DNA of 39,245 nucleotides from Fragilaria crotonensis (lineage: Eukaryota > Bacillariophyta > Fragilariophyceae > Fragilariales > Fragilariaceae): positions 1-39,245 of the forward strand of contig JAKSYS010000599.1 in the NCBI GenBank assembly GCA_022925895.1. The letters are read 5' to 3'. The notes under the pieces were generated by a model. That model was not told the DNA's origin, searched no databases, and saw only the letters and a program-made list of their open reading frames with translations. This document shows, piece by piece, positions 20,301 through 29,759 of this stretch. Positions within the stretch are counted from its first letter, which is position 1. Each line of letters begins with the position of its first letter. The position numbers were made by a program, and so were the translations under genes.

Positions 20301-22083
20301 TCGCAGCAAAATTCCTCTCAGACAAGGCTCAGAACCGTTTCACCAACTTCACCTTGATCTCATGAGAAACCCCTTTCGGTTTGGACTCACCACTGCAACA
20401 AACTATTCAGCCTACCTCTTTATTGTCACAACACCTGGCAAACTGACTGGCTGGATAGGACTTCCAACTGAAAGCACCACATCCATCATCACAGCCCTTA
20501 AGTCCTGGCTTACTCAGACAGAACTACTTGGCCGCACAAAGTCCGTCCGCTTCATCCGTACTGATGCCGGATCTGCCTTTACATCTGCAAAATTCATCAC
20601 AGAATGCAACAACCTTGGAATCAAACTTGAAGCTGCTGCTCCAGAACACCAAGAAATGAATGGCATCTGTGAAGCCAAATGGAGAGAAGTTCACAACACT
20701 GCAAATGTACTTCTCAACACTGCCCGACTTGGCGGTGCCTTCTTCCATCATGCACATGCCTATGCTGTTAGCATTATTAATGCTTGCCCAGCCAAGAATG
20801 TGACTGACCAACATGGCAACCCAACCACACCCTTCCAATACAGCTATGGCAGAAAACCAAGCCTTGCCAACTTCCGTGTATTTGGATGCCCTGTCTACTT
20901 CAAGCGCTACGAACCGACCTTCCGCAACAAGCTCATTACCTATAAGCAACAACTCCAACGTGCTTCCCGTGGTATCTTCATCGGATTTCCAGAGAACTCA
21001 GCCGGATGGCTAGTTTACTCTCCTGATCATCCTCAGCGCATCGTAATCACTCGCGACGCCTACTTTGATGAAGACTTCAGCTCTGCCCTTGCCTTTGATT
21101 CAAAGCCCTTTGCCGGAGCCATTCCCATCCGATCTCACTTGGATCCCAATGGACTCCAAACTTTGGACAACTCTGAACCATCAATTGTCCACCAAACTGG
21201 ATCTGCTGCCAATCTAGGCATCACACCATCCACCTATCTTGAAGAACTCCATGACTCTGAACAACTTTTACAAGCACAAGACAATGGACCTTCAAGCCCT
21301 GCCCATCCAGAAGATGATATTGATGACACTGATCCCATCACAGAATCTGACATCTCTCCTGGACCAACACCACCAACTCCTCAGCTGATCAACTGGACCT
21401 TTCACCAACTGAGACACACCCCACTTCACAAGGAAATGACTTTATACTTCCAAGAGTGTGCTGAATCTCTACCATCAGTTGATCCCATTCACACCGCCAT
21501 GCTTGCCGTTGACGCATCCACAACTTCGCCCACCGATGATCCAGTGGACAAGTATCTTCCTGAACCGCAATCCTTCAAAGCCGTTCTCAAACTTGACGAT
21601 GACGTCCGCAATGCCTGGCTACATGCTATTCGCATGGAAATCAAGAACTTAATCGACCACGATACCTTCATCCTGGGTGAACAACCCCGGAAAGATGAAC
21701 TCATCATCCCTGTCAAACTTGTCTTGAAAGCAAAACAAACTGCAACTGGTAAACTTGAAAAACTTAAAGCTCGCCTTGTCGCCCGTGGCGACTTGGAAAA
21801 ACGACGATTGAAGAAAACCAAAGCTGCTTACCAGCAATTTCTCCAACAACAAAAACAAGACAATGCTGAAAACAATCCTGAATCCAGCAAGACAACTAAC
21901 ACAATTCCAATTGAGGTACCTCAACCTTTTGAGGACACATGGTCACCCTGTGCATCTTCAAGAGGGGTCAAGTTACTTCTCTCAACAATCTGTGCATCCC
22001 ACCGCACTCTCAAAAGTGCCGACTTCATTGGTGCATATCCACAAGCCAAAGTCATTGAACCACTTTGTCAGACTTCCACTTGA
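17203..22083 (+). CDS. Copia gag-protease-integrase-RT (N-terminal) polyprotein
   Basis: A 1626-codon frame from ATG 17203. The N-terminal ~350 residues are variable and acidic/Pro-rich. A UBN2-like capsid core spans roughly 18200-18850, then an Asn/Arg/Gln-rich stretch. The zinc knuckle CNNCGRLGHYANRC lies at 19258-19299. The protease active site DSGATCH has its Asp at 19684. The integrase core has HLDLM near 20350, RTDAGSAF with Asp at 20563, and Glu at 20671 (CEAKW). The reverse transcriptase begins about 21600 (KARLVARGDL) and reaches motif A (ADFIGAY at about 22019). The frame ends at 22081-22083 because of a +1 shift at about 22060. Integrase before RT defines Ty1/Copia. The true start of gag is uncertain because the first ~100 residues overlap the end of the upstream ORF. 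Confidence 0.92.
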   Translation: MKQINGHVLTTPVNFGASQILSTMLLMILTLFLDLAIRLIQVITTKRGSDSVYRAWALPHLQDALQKPADQIKHNRFSFFWQQHNHPEYPYTNKTPELLLNVIPGESSSLCSDNESTAKSITCNSLIPPGHRHNDVNVATEDNCNVIRYDLEKQQCPLEHSALVVLTRRSSLLPENNPGIEPATPNPENSDSSTEIDETEHETPEIPKNSPIPDTPAPFIDTSQQNPTENPSNPLQRLSRAVGQILTPKTPLSDTADQNQPPPAEIVPKTPTSRPNAPLPTKRSETHPTFAYPPRQETFFDDDDQDDKQEDDNGPPQIPLGSPDALTSSTRTDFTYPPIEDLTRTLLKYAKTANLQKLNYPSDLLQRRRQFNAFMDNLQIVCNISPWTRNVFDLWPKQISYSHPCIGTALYNLIFTNISDPCQKHIIDCPPDARTAILTLRRHCAPLTQDHIERTRESFYSIKQGHQEVATSYLNRIRTLTRDCYHAGIPNTDADIIKQTIRGGSNHHFYAASYQRFDADIRRAELNDEELPTFAELESHLLNIDDSRGLTLPSQNQRNYNQHANSARQPFSTQSFRPRQGTTRVFTPRQQQAFSSMMRPYTASNSRPPHRPNTRGPNQAPAPSRQNNNDRRSTPQQSRPFQQQNRGSRPPLRPISSNNGNQRRPPNNTPAVRRNPNTSNAANIVCNNCGRLGHYANRCITANRSSTNQNNRGGPPPRNPNNENAAPRNQRAYFITDSTSPKSHVFHHQAYMASCDLQDTFNGPSAVTSWPDVNAPQMEINRALLNNDFLPSAPNSPPNTGSTELFPEDPLSTHQRFGPPSLDNWLPDSGATCHYTPVFSDLRDVEACHIPVSLADGTTKISTFKGTTDCYFTSDEGQKSILGLTDVYYIEGLSHRLLSLTTISATQNFTVIIQNRATTIQFPNNSKYTWPLLLHELPTQNAFSTMAQPVDTTPDETSFSSAFEQHVHPPTQADTSRPTTSLPLETISRRLAHRNFRNLMTGSLHHAWNDHTLSPAIDKNTWPIRISISQKHARSKIPLRQGSEPFHQLHLDLMRNPFRFGLTTATNYSAYLFIVTTPGKLTGWIGLPTESTTSIITALKSWLTQTELLGRTKSVRFIRTDAGSAFTSAKFITECNNLGIKLEAAAPEHQEMNGICEAKWREVHNTANVLLNTARLGGAFFHHAHAYAVSIINACPAKNVTDQHGNPTTPFQYSYGRKPSLANFRVFGCPVYFKRYEPTFRNKLITYKQQLQRASRGIFIGFPENSAGWLVYSPDHPQRIVITRDAYFDEDFSSALAFDSKPFAGAIPIRSHLDPNGLQTLDNSEPSIVHQTGSAANLGITPSTYLEELHDSEQLLQAQDNGPSSPAHPEDDIDDTDPITESDISPGPTPPTPQLINWTFHQLRHTPLHKEMTLYFQECAESLPSVDPIHTAMLAVDASTTSPTDDPVDKYLPEPQSFKAVLKLDDDVRNAWLHAIRMEIKNLIDHDTFILGEQPRKDELIIPVKLVLKAKQTATGKLEKLKARLVARGDLEKRRLKKTKAAYQQFLQQQKQDNAENNPESSKTTNTIPIEVPQPFEDTWSPCASSRGVKLLLSTICASHRTLKSADFIGAYPQAKVIEPLCQTST

Positions 22084-23395
22084 GTATGCATATTACTTCC
22101 CTGAATATGCTAAATACTTTGGAACTCCAGCCCTTTTGAACAAGGGAATCTATGGACTTGTTTACTCTGGAAAATATTGGAACATTGAATTCTCTGAATG
22201 GCTTTACTCCAAAGGATTCATCCAATCCCAGTCTGAACCCTCCTATTTTGTCTTTTACAACAAACACAACCAATGGTTACGCCTTCTCTTCTTTGTCGAC
22301 GACATGCTCTACGCTGGCAGCAATGACGCCATCGAAAAAGAATTCGAAGAATCCGTCCGCAATCGCTTTGACGTCAAGTTCCTTGGACCTGCTCAATGGT
22401 TCTTGCAAATGCGTATCCATCAACACAAAGACAAAACCTACACTCTCGACCAACATCGCTACGTTCTCAACACTTTGCAACGTTACGATCCCAACTCCGA
22501 GTTCCCTGAACGTGAAACGCCATTCCCACCGGATTACACTTTCAGTAAAGACAATCGACCTGTCACCGATCATGACAAACAAGTTGTCGAACAACACGAG
22601 AAACGCCTCCCATTCCGCTCCGCTGTATGTACGCTACTCTACCTTGCCTACAACACCCGTGCTGATATCCTCTTCGCAGTCTGCAAACTTGCAAAAGCCT
22701 GCGTCTGCCCTGGCGAACTCGACTTCCGTGCTCTTATCTGGCTGATTGGCTACCTACGCCGTCGCCCATATTATGCCATCAAGTTCTACCCGGATGCCAC
22801 GACCAACCCTGTTTACGACATATGTCGTCAACACCGCATTCCCCATTCCGACTTAACCGTATTTTCCGACGCCAGCTGGCAAGATTGCCCTGACACTGGC
22901 CGCTCTACTGTCGGTTATATGATCTTTCACAACGGTGCTCTCATCGAAGCCAACTCTACGATGCCAACACCAATTGCTATGTCAACGTCCGAGGCCGAAT
23001 ACATGGCCGCATGCTCTGCATCCATGGCCACAGCTCACATTCGGATGTTACTCTACGACATGACATACCTTGGAACCAAACATTGGCGCGAATCTATGCA
23101 GCGTCTTCCAACTATTCCATCGATCCTCATGATCGACAATGAAGCCACTGTGCAGATCGCCAAGAACGGCAAATTAACCCGCAAGACTCGTCAAATCGAA
23201 CGACGTTTCCACTATGTCCGTCAAGGTCAACAAGACGGTATACATCAACTACATTGGATACCTTGCGATTCCCAACTTGCCGACATCCTCACAAAAACAC
23301 AAGTCTCTTCCAAAATTGATCAACACATTGACAAAGTCTTCTGTACACTGCCTGATCACATGCTACAATCTACAAGTGAATCTACAGAGATTTGA
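22060..23395 (+). CDS. Copia RT (C-terminal part) and RNase H, frameshifted from the upstream pol
   Basis: This is the continuation of pol in the next frame (open from 21863 but meaningful from about 22060). It starts HFVRLPLEYA, which directly follows motif A of the upstream frame. The catalytic FVDD lies at 22292-22303, RNase H follows with DASWQD (Asp 22868), STSEAEYMAACSA and IDNEATVQIA, and the Copia C-terminal signature GQQDGIHQLHWIPC ends before TGA 23393-23395. These domains copy the element RNA into DNA and remove the RNA strand. The one-base offset from the upstream frame makes the copy non-autonomous unless the shift is a sequencing error. Confidence 0.92.
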
Positions 23396-23397
23396 TT

Positions 23398-23406
23398 CAA
23401 GAGGGG
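23398..23406 (+). promoter_or_regulatory. Polypurine tract of Copia element
   Basis: AAGAGGGG lies immediately before the 3' LTR TG and 3 bp after the pol stop. It would be the plus-strand primer in reverse transcription. Confidence 0.85.
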
Positions 23407-24296
23407 TGTTAAACATCCAGTATCGCCCTACATATTTTTCTATTATCCCTATCCCTAAACTGTCGCTCGCATGCACAGTAAAACATTACATCCGTGCTCC
23501 AGTAACCAGTGCGACACTGCACGACTGGAATCAAAACTCACGTCGATTCAAATCATGTTCATCTCGTTCCTCGAGTTTGTACATTGATTTTCAAACGACG
23601 CTCAACGCCTCGTTTACGAAAAACAACGCAGCCGTACGCTGCTGACCGTGATTGATATGAGTGTTCCTGATTGTTCCAAGGAACACTCCTTCAATCAGAC
23701 CTCTCATTTCGGTCGCCCTTCATTTCTTCCCACAATTGTCAATTTTTCATATTTTAGTGTCACTCACCCTTTTTACTGCACATATTTTTGCGATGATGAT
23801 GATCGACCATGACGCGTTTTACCCGCCGTCGTCATGACATCATACATACCGTGCTGTACAAATATACGTAGTGAGTACACGGTACTCACTACAGCGATAA
23901 CGACAACACAACACAATACGGCGACCGGTACAACAGTACCTTTCGCACACAACTTCCTCTGCCCGTCGATAGTACGCGCACGTCTGAGTTTAACGTTACT
24001 GTACATAACGATAAACAAATAGACAGTGCACACTATGCGACACACGATATTTCTACTAGTCAGTCTCTCGCACATACATGTAGCAATAGAACGACAGATA
24101 GTACGCATATCGTTATCTGTAGCGGTAGACAGCACTGCGTAGCTGTACCGTTTATAGATGAATCATGCAGTAGTCAGTGTCGTACTAGACACTTACCTAC
24201 TGGGGGGCGTACCCCGTAACGGTTACGTCCTGGTTCTTAACCCGAACCTTACGCCGACCTGCGCGTCGCTAGGTTCCGTTAACCCGAACCATATCA
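23407..24296 (+). repeat. 3' LTR of Copia element (uninterrupted)
   Basis: It runs TGTTAAACATCC to CCATATCA, 890 bp. It shows the pre-insertion form of the LTR: the sequence runs CCGTTTATAGATG without break where the 5' copy carries the transposon. LTRs provide promoter, processing and integration ends. Confidence 0.95.
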
Positions 24297-24340
24297 CATA
24301 CTGGTGCATTACAGTACTACCGGTACACCGGGTACAATAT

Positions 24341-25286
24341 TTAGTCTGGATGGGCAAATAGCCGCTGGATTCCTAAATACTGTGGTCCAGACCAGGGCAC
24401 GGTGATAAGTTACTACTACATAGTATACTGCAGTTAGTTAACTGCAGCAACTAACTGCGGCCAAATTTGGGATAGTTAACTAACTAACTACTTCCACGCT
24501 ACACTTAACTAACTAACTACTACAACACTGGGTATATACTAACTAACTACTTTACGACGAGGTACAAAACTATTCCGTTGGGGGGTAGTAGTAGTAGTAC
24601 TAGTTAACTGCCAAGGGCGGGAATCTAGAAATTAGTGTTCTGACTAAGGAGTTGGACACGTAGAGTTTACGTGATTCATCGTTGATTCTTGCGATATATT
24701 GGCACAGCCAGTATTGAGTATAGACGGTCGATAACGGTAAAATCAACTAGAAGAAATCGAACGTTAAAAAGAAGGCATCGAACGAATCTACGGTACAGTC
24801 TACCACCTCTGTCCACTGCTGTTTTGGTGCATTATCTGTGCTACTGTATTAGTGTTACTGTTGTAGTATATACTACAACTAACTACCCAGATTCAAATAT
24901 ACTGATAACTAGACATGAAGATTTAGTAGTATCTGCAGTTAACTTTAACTACGAAATCCAGGGTGCAGCTCAAGTTAACTAACTGCTCGTAGCTCCTAGT
25001 ATAAAGTTAAAACTTTGGAGGCCTGGGTTGGGGTAGTATGGTTTAAGTATAACTTCACCGTGCCCTGGTCCAGACTAATATATATGTTTGAAACTAATTT
25101 TCGCCATAAGGGCATCTTTTCATGTGGCTTCTGCATCGCTAATAGTACGAATCGTAGATGTGTTTCCTGACGTCCCTGGCCTCCGTGCGCCAATATTCGC
25201 AAATTGGCCGATCCAGACTAATTTATGTTTGGGGTCAAAAAATGGAGTGTTGCACAATAGCAGTCTGGACCAGACTAAATACTGTG
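24341..25286. repeat. MITE-like nested inverted repeats (TTAGTCTGGA family)
   Basis: TTAGTCTGGATGGGCAAAT (24341-24359) is inverted at 25206-25222 (GGCCGATCCAGACTAAT). Inside it, CCAGACCAGGGCACGGTGA (24387-24405) is inverted at 25054-25074 (TCACCGTGCCCTGGTCCAG). A further copy, CAGTCTGGACCAGACTAA, lies at 25261-25278. A TA or TWA flank is compatible with a small DNA transposon, or two nested ones. No coding sequence was recognised. Confidence 0.5.
24477..24550. repeat. Three 29-30 bp tandem units with TAACTAACTAC core
   Basis: The core ends at 24491, 24520 and 24550. The spacer between cores differs (CTTCCACGCTACACT versus TACAACACTGGGTATA), so only the tetranucleotide-like core is conserved. 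Confidence 0.75.
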
Positions 25287-25496
25287 CCGGTGTAGTAGCA
25301 TTTGTCAAGCAACCTGTTCACAGCAAATTCAATGAGTATTCCATCCAGTAACGTAGAATTCGTACAGTATTGTACTTCAGTAACGTAAAACACTGTCGTT
25401 TCAACATAAATTACCGTCCATTTATGTACTGTAGACCTGTAGTACATGTAATCCACGTAACAGTGCAACAGTACCCCAGAGTGGTCATACTCCGTA

Positions 25497-25506
25497 ACAC
25501 ACACGC

Positions 25507-25552
<46 letters not shown>
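25497..25552. repeat. (CA)n microsatellite 1
   Basis: About 28 dinucleotide units, with two CG-containing variants near the left end (ACACGCACACGC). It directly precedes non-LTR element 1. Confidence 0.98.
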
Positions 25553-25553
<1 letters not shown>

Positions 25554-25605
25554 ACATTGGAGTTGTCGTCAAGTCAAGCCGACGAGAACTTTGCTGTGCA
25601 GTGTC

Positions 25606-26376
25606 ATGAGTGTGAATGGTGCCGCGAGGGGCAACGCCCGAGGAACGACAGCGAACAGAGCTGTAACGGCGGTGATCGACGGTGTCGGTCATCGTCGCCT
25701 CATGTTGCCAACCGCGCGCCAGGAAATTCAAAACTCCTCGACGCGTAGCGCGCTCGTACCCCACGGTACAACGCGCGAGCGTCCGTCCTCTGTCCGTCCG
25801 CAGCCGTTGAATGATGCTTCGCATGTCGACGCAGACGATGGTTCCACTCAGGAACCACCGTTGCGTCGACAGCGACAAGTCCTCCAGCGCTGCTGTGACT
25901 GCTCCAGATCGTCGACCTGTGCTCTGTCACGGCCGACAGCTCGCTCACAAGCTTGCCCCTGCCGAGTTGCGAACAAGCGCTGCACTTCGTGCAGCTGCTT
26001 CAACAACTGTCAGAACAAGCGAGCGCCGCTGCCGCCGCCGACAACAGCGACCCTCCGATGCTTCTTCACCAGCCCCAGCGCCACTGCGACCACAGAGCCC
26101 ACCCCAGCAATCGAATCCGCCCCTCCAGCTGCCGTTCCGACCGCGACCGGGATCCCCCCAGCGCTGTCCCAGACATCCCGACAACCATCCGCATCGACGA
26201 TCGACGTCGACGGTGACGTCGGCATGACCCCAGCCACTGGATCGGACCCCGCTCCGACGCCCGACGACGACAACGACGACCCCTCCCAGCCCGCCCCGAC
26301 GGATACAGAGACGGCCGCCAACGCTGGCGAGGACCCGATTCCTGCTTGTCCCCGTGACAGTGGCAGCGGCCAATAG
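25606..26376 (+). CDS. Non-LTR copy 1, N-terminal ORF with CXC-like cysteine cluster
   Basis: ATG 25606 (product MSVNGAARGNARGT) to TAG 26374-26376, 256 residues. Residues ~96-135 form a cluster, CCDCSRSSTC ... ACPCRVANKRC ... CSCFNNCQN, spaced CX1CX5CX11CX1CX6CX2CX1CX3CXN. This resembles one CXC (tesmin/TSO1-type) zinc-binding repeat, known in DNA-binding proteins. The rest is Pro/Thr/Ala-rich and acidic, probably disordered. In this element it may bind target DNA or element RNA. The same ATG, cluster and terminal TAG occur in copy 2. Confidence 0.7.
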   Translation: MSVNGAARGNARGTTANRAVTAVIDGVGHRRLMLPTARQEIQNSSTRSALVPHGTTRERPSSVRPQPLNDASHVDADDGSTQEPPLRRQRQVLQRCCDCSRSSTCALSRPTARSQACPCRVANKRCTSCSCFNNCQNKRAPLPPPTTATLRCFFTSPSATATTEPTPAIESAPPAAVPTATGIPPALSQTSRQPSASTIDVDGDVGMTPATGSDPAPTPDDDNDDPSQPAPTDTETAANAGEDPIPACPRDSGSGQ

Positions 26377-29300
26377 GGCCAACGCCACTGCACGGAAGAT
26401 CCAGAGGCGGCCCCGGACCGGCAGTAACGCCGGACGCGGGGCCGATCTGCCCGGCTACTTCGTAACCGCGGCAGATCGCCTTCTGGATTCCGCCTACGGA
26501 GACCACGTCCACGACAACGCCGGGACGCATCTCCATGGCGGCTTCTCCGATGACGCGCTGTGGCAGCGCCGATGGAGGAGGATGGCTCAGATCGCCACCA
26601 CCGCTACCAGGCCCCGCTGGTAGAGTGGGGCGTTCATACCATCCTCACCTCCGAGTTCAGGGCGTACGCGAACGCCGCTGGAACTCAGAACGCTGGTGTT
26701 CGTCGCAACAGTGTTGCAGACGACACAAGGGTTCGTCGCGCCAAGGACATTCGTTCGCGCCTCGCGCAACGATGGACTTGTGGGACCAAGGCCACTTCAA
26801 GGCCTTGGTCGACGACGCCGAGGGAAGTCCTTTCGACAACCTCCTCCCGTCCACCCGACGAAGAGGCGCAAGCTCGTTCCTTCAACGCACGCGTCCTCTC
26901 CGGCAGACTTCGTTCCGCCGTGCGAACGCTCACCAACCGCTCCGGCGGTGGCGTCCGCCAGCCTGACGACCTCTGCACGAAGTCAGGCCGCCCCGTGTGG
27001 CAGGTGCTTCAGAGAAGCACCCGGCCTTCGCGACCCGACCTCTGTTGGAGGATGAGGATGGGGCCTTCGAGCCCTATCCCGATCTCCTGCCCCCATCCCT
27101 GTGTGTCACACAGGACGACGTGGAGGCGATCTCCCACGGCTCGCCGGCGCCGCCGGACCCGGCGGCACCGATGCCGTCGACCTGGCCAACTGGCTACTTC
27201 GCTTCGGACGCGAGTCCGAAGCGCTGCGTGAGGAGATGGCGGCCTGGACCAACTGGCTCGCCAACACCTCGCCGCCTTGGGCGGCCTACCGCGCCGTGAT
27301 GGCGAATCGCCTGGTTGCACTCGACAAGCAACCTGGCACTCGCCCGTTGGCATCGGCGAAGTGTACCGTCGCCTGTGGGCCAAATGCCTTTTGAAGGCAA
27401 TTGGCTCACAGGCAACGGCCGCGTGCGGCAACTTCAACCTCTGTGCCGGCCTCCAGGCCGGCATCGAGCGCCGTACACGCCGTGCGTGACGTCTTCACCG
27501 ACCCTCGTTGATTCCTGCACCGCCACCTGACTCGCAGGCCGACGACGACCCCTCACGCAAGCTCCCGAGCCCCGATGGCTGAGCCGCCCCCGTCCCCTCG
27601 CCGACATGACGCTGGACGAGGCCTTCGCGGCCATCGCCGACGACGTGGGCCTCTCCTCGGCTGAAGCCTCGGCCGTCCTCCTGGTCGACGCGACCAACGG
27701 CTTCAACGAGCTCGGCCGCAAGGCCATGCTCTGGACCGTGCGGCATCGCTGGGCCAACGGTGCCCGGTTCAGTTTCAACTGCTACCGGCACTCGGCCCAA
27801 CTCCTCCTGCGTCGGCGCGGCGACGACTGCGAGATCATCCTCTCGCGCGAGGGGTCACTCAGGGTGACCCCCTCTCTATGGTGCTCTACGGCCTCGCGCT
27901 GACGCCGCTCGCCGAGACCATTCGAGCGCCGTCCCCACGGTCGCCCAGCCATGGTACGCGGACGACGCGGCCATGGCAGGCCCAGTCGACGGCATCGCCG
28001 AGGCACAGCGCCTCCTTCTTGACCTCGGGCGCGCGGGCTACCCGAGCCGGACAAGTCGATCCTCATCGTTCCGCTCGCGACCCCGCCACTGCCCTCGATT
28101 CCCTCGCGGAATTCAACTTCCGACACGAGGAAGGGCACCGCTACCTGGGCGGCTTCGTGGGATCGGGCGCCGCCGAGGCGGCATGGGTGGACCCCAAGTC
28201 CAGCAATGGATCGAGGGCGTCCACTGCCTCGCGGCGGCGGCGAGGAGGTACCCGCAGACCGCCTACGCTGGCCTGTCGCAGTCACTCCAATCGGAGTGGC
28301 AGTACCTCCAGCGCGTGACGCCGGACATCGCGCCCGCCTTCGCGCCGCTGGAGACGGCGATCGCGACCGTCTTCTTGCCGGCCCTCCTTGACACGTCGGT
28401 CGAGGAGGTCGCCAAACTCCGCCCCCTCCTCGCCCTCCCCACGCGATTGGGAGGACTGGGCATCCCAGACCCGACGACGACGGGGGAGTTCTGCTACGCT
28501 GCCTCGACAGCGAGCACGAACCTCCTCCAAGCCTCCCTGGTGACTGGCGCCCCGCTCTGCGCAACGGCGCACCGGCGCGACGCCTCCACCAATCGCCTCG
28601 CGGCGAAAACGCATCAGCGCCACGCCACCGAGGGCCGGCTGGCCGCGATCCTCGAAGGCTCGCGACCGATGGAGAAGCGGCGCATCATACGGTCGGCGGC
28701 GACCGGCGCGTGGCTCTCCACCCGGCCGAGCCTCCTCAACGGCTCGGACCTCTCGGCCGAGGAGTTCCGCGATGGGGTCCGCCTTCGTCTAGGCCTGACC
28801 CCCACCTCCCTCCCACCCCGATGCGACGGATGCGGCGAACGCTTCACGACGGAGCACGCCATGTCCTGTCGCAAAGGGGGGCTGATCCTCCACCGCCACA
28901 ACGACCTCGTGGCGACGTGGGGACAGCTTTGCGGACAGGCGCACACCCCCTCCACTGTCTCTGACGAACCCCTCATCCACACGAGTCAGGACGTGCGAGC
29001 GGCAGGCGCCACCTGCTCCGAGCCCACCCCAGAACTCCGCGGCGACATCGCTGTCCACGGTTTCTGGACCCGAGGCACCACGGCGATCTTCGACGTCCGC
29101 GTCACCGACACGGACGCCCCATCGAATCGCAACACCACCCCGGAAGGTCCTCCTGCGTCACGAGAAGGAGAAGAAGGCGAAATACGGCGCGCTCTGCATT
29201 GCGCGACGCCGTACCTTCACTCCTCGTGTTCTCAGTGGACGGATGCAGGGCGTGGAGGCAACCGCCGCTTCGCGGCGGCTAGCCTCCAGCCTTGCTTCCA

Positions 29301-29467
29301 AATGGAAGCGATCGTACTCTGAAGTGTGTGGCTTCGTACGATCGCGCCTCGCGATCGCCCTGGTCCGCTCCGCGAGCCGCTGCCTCCGCGCCGATCGCAA
29401 CCCGATGCGCCGAACCCCCTTCCCGACATGGGACTGTGGAGCGGGCCTCGGCCTCTATCGCATGTAA
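26354..29467 (+). pseudogene. Non-LTR copy 1, reverse transcriptase-endonuclease ORF, frameshifted
   Basis: It overlaps the end of the N-terminal ORF in the +1 frame (product around LPGYFVTAADRLLDSAYGD) and ends at TAA 29465-29467. RT motif A (LLVDATNGFNELGR) is near 27680; motif B lies near 27845-27890 but a G run is one base short there; YADD is near 27970. The longest open piece is 27973-29322. The C-terminus has CDGCGERFTTEHAMSC (28822-28869), HRHN, RGDIAVHGFW (Asp 29044), FDVRVTDTD (Asp 29092) and a Lys-rich EKEKKAKY equivalent. This layout fits a PD-(D/E)XK nuclease that nicks the target so RT can prime. At least five frame changes are present. Confidence 0.8.
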
Positions 29468-29664
29468 CTGACGTGCCCCCTCGCCCCTGCCCCCGCTCCC
29501 GCTGCCGAACGACGCATCCCCATGGCGCACGCCCCGGATTCAAGACTTTCGGATGTATAGCACTGGCGCACCGCTACGCGATGCCTACGGCACTGTTGTA
29601 CCGGCCCATTTATACAAACATCAGTCAAACATAGCATAGCTCACACGTAACATACATAGCACCC

Positions 29665-29665
<1 letters not shown>
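29468..29665 (+). other. Non-LTR copy 1 3' UTR
   Basis: About 200 bp highly similar to 33646-33839, including GCCCCGGATTCAAGACTTTC and ACGTAACATACATAGCACCC at the very end. Its conservation in both copies suggests the RT recognises this RNA end. Confidence 0.7.

Positions 29666-29709
<44 letters not shown>
29666..29709. repeat. (CA)n microsatellite 2
   Basis: About 22 perfect dinucleotide units, joining the 3' end of copy 1 to the 5' end of copy 2. Confidence 0.98.
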
Positions 29710-29710
<1 letters not shown>

Positions 29711-29759
29711 ACAGCGATCGAGTCAAGTCAAGCCGACAAGAGAGCGTGAGTGTAGTGTC

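Larger units (their letters stand above)
8067..24296 (+). mobile_element. Large Copia LTR retrotransposon, interrupted by a Harbinger transposon
   Basis: Two LTRs (TGTTAAACATCCAG...CCATATCA) bound gag-pol in Ty1/Copia order: gag, protease, integrase, reverse transcriptase, RNase H. The 5' LTR is split by a 4.2-kb DNA transposon. Without it the element is about 12.0 kb, roughly twice the usual Copia size, because about 3.9 kb of extra coding sequence lies before gag. CATAC follows the 3' LTR (24297-24301) and also occurs at 8059-8063, three bases (TAC) before the 5' LTR. This is a likely but imperfect 5-bp target duplication. I recognise no convincing tRNA primer site after 13169. Confidence 0.92.
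24297..25496. other. Repeat-rich intergenic sequence
   Basis: This stretch between the Copia 3' LTR and the first (CA)n tract has no convincing gene. It contains nested inverted copies of a TTAGTCTGGA motif, three tandem TAACTAACTAC units, and many AGTTAACT palindromes and GTAC tetramers. Confidence 0.5.
25553..29665 (+). mobile_element. Non-LTR retrotransposon copy 1 with restriction-like endonuclease, (CA)n-bounded
   Basis: GC-rich element clearly different in composition from its flanks. It starts right after (CA)n with CCACATTGG and ends at ATAGCACCCA followed by the next (CA)n. It encodes a Cys-rich N-terminal protein, a reverse transcriptase with YADD, and a C-terminal CX2CX7HX3C plus nuclease-like domain. 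That order is shared by the R2/R4/CRE/NeSL group of endonuclease-type non-LTR elements, which are typically site-specific. No poly(A) tail and no LTR were seen. The 3' UTR (29468-29665) is well conserved in copy 2. Many one- and two-base indels break the main ORF. Confidence 0.85.

Noticed and set aside
25945..26536. Several long minus-strand ORFs in the non-LTR elements
   Set aside because: GC-rich sequence has few stops in any frame; these lack motifs, while the plus strand carries RT and nuclease motifs.
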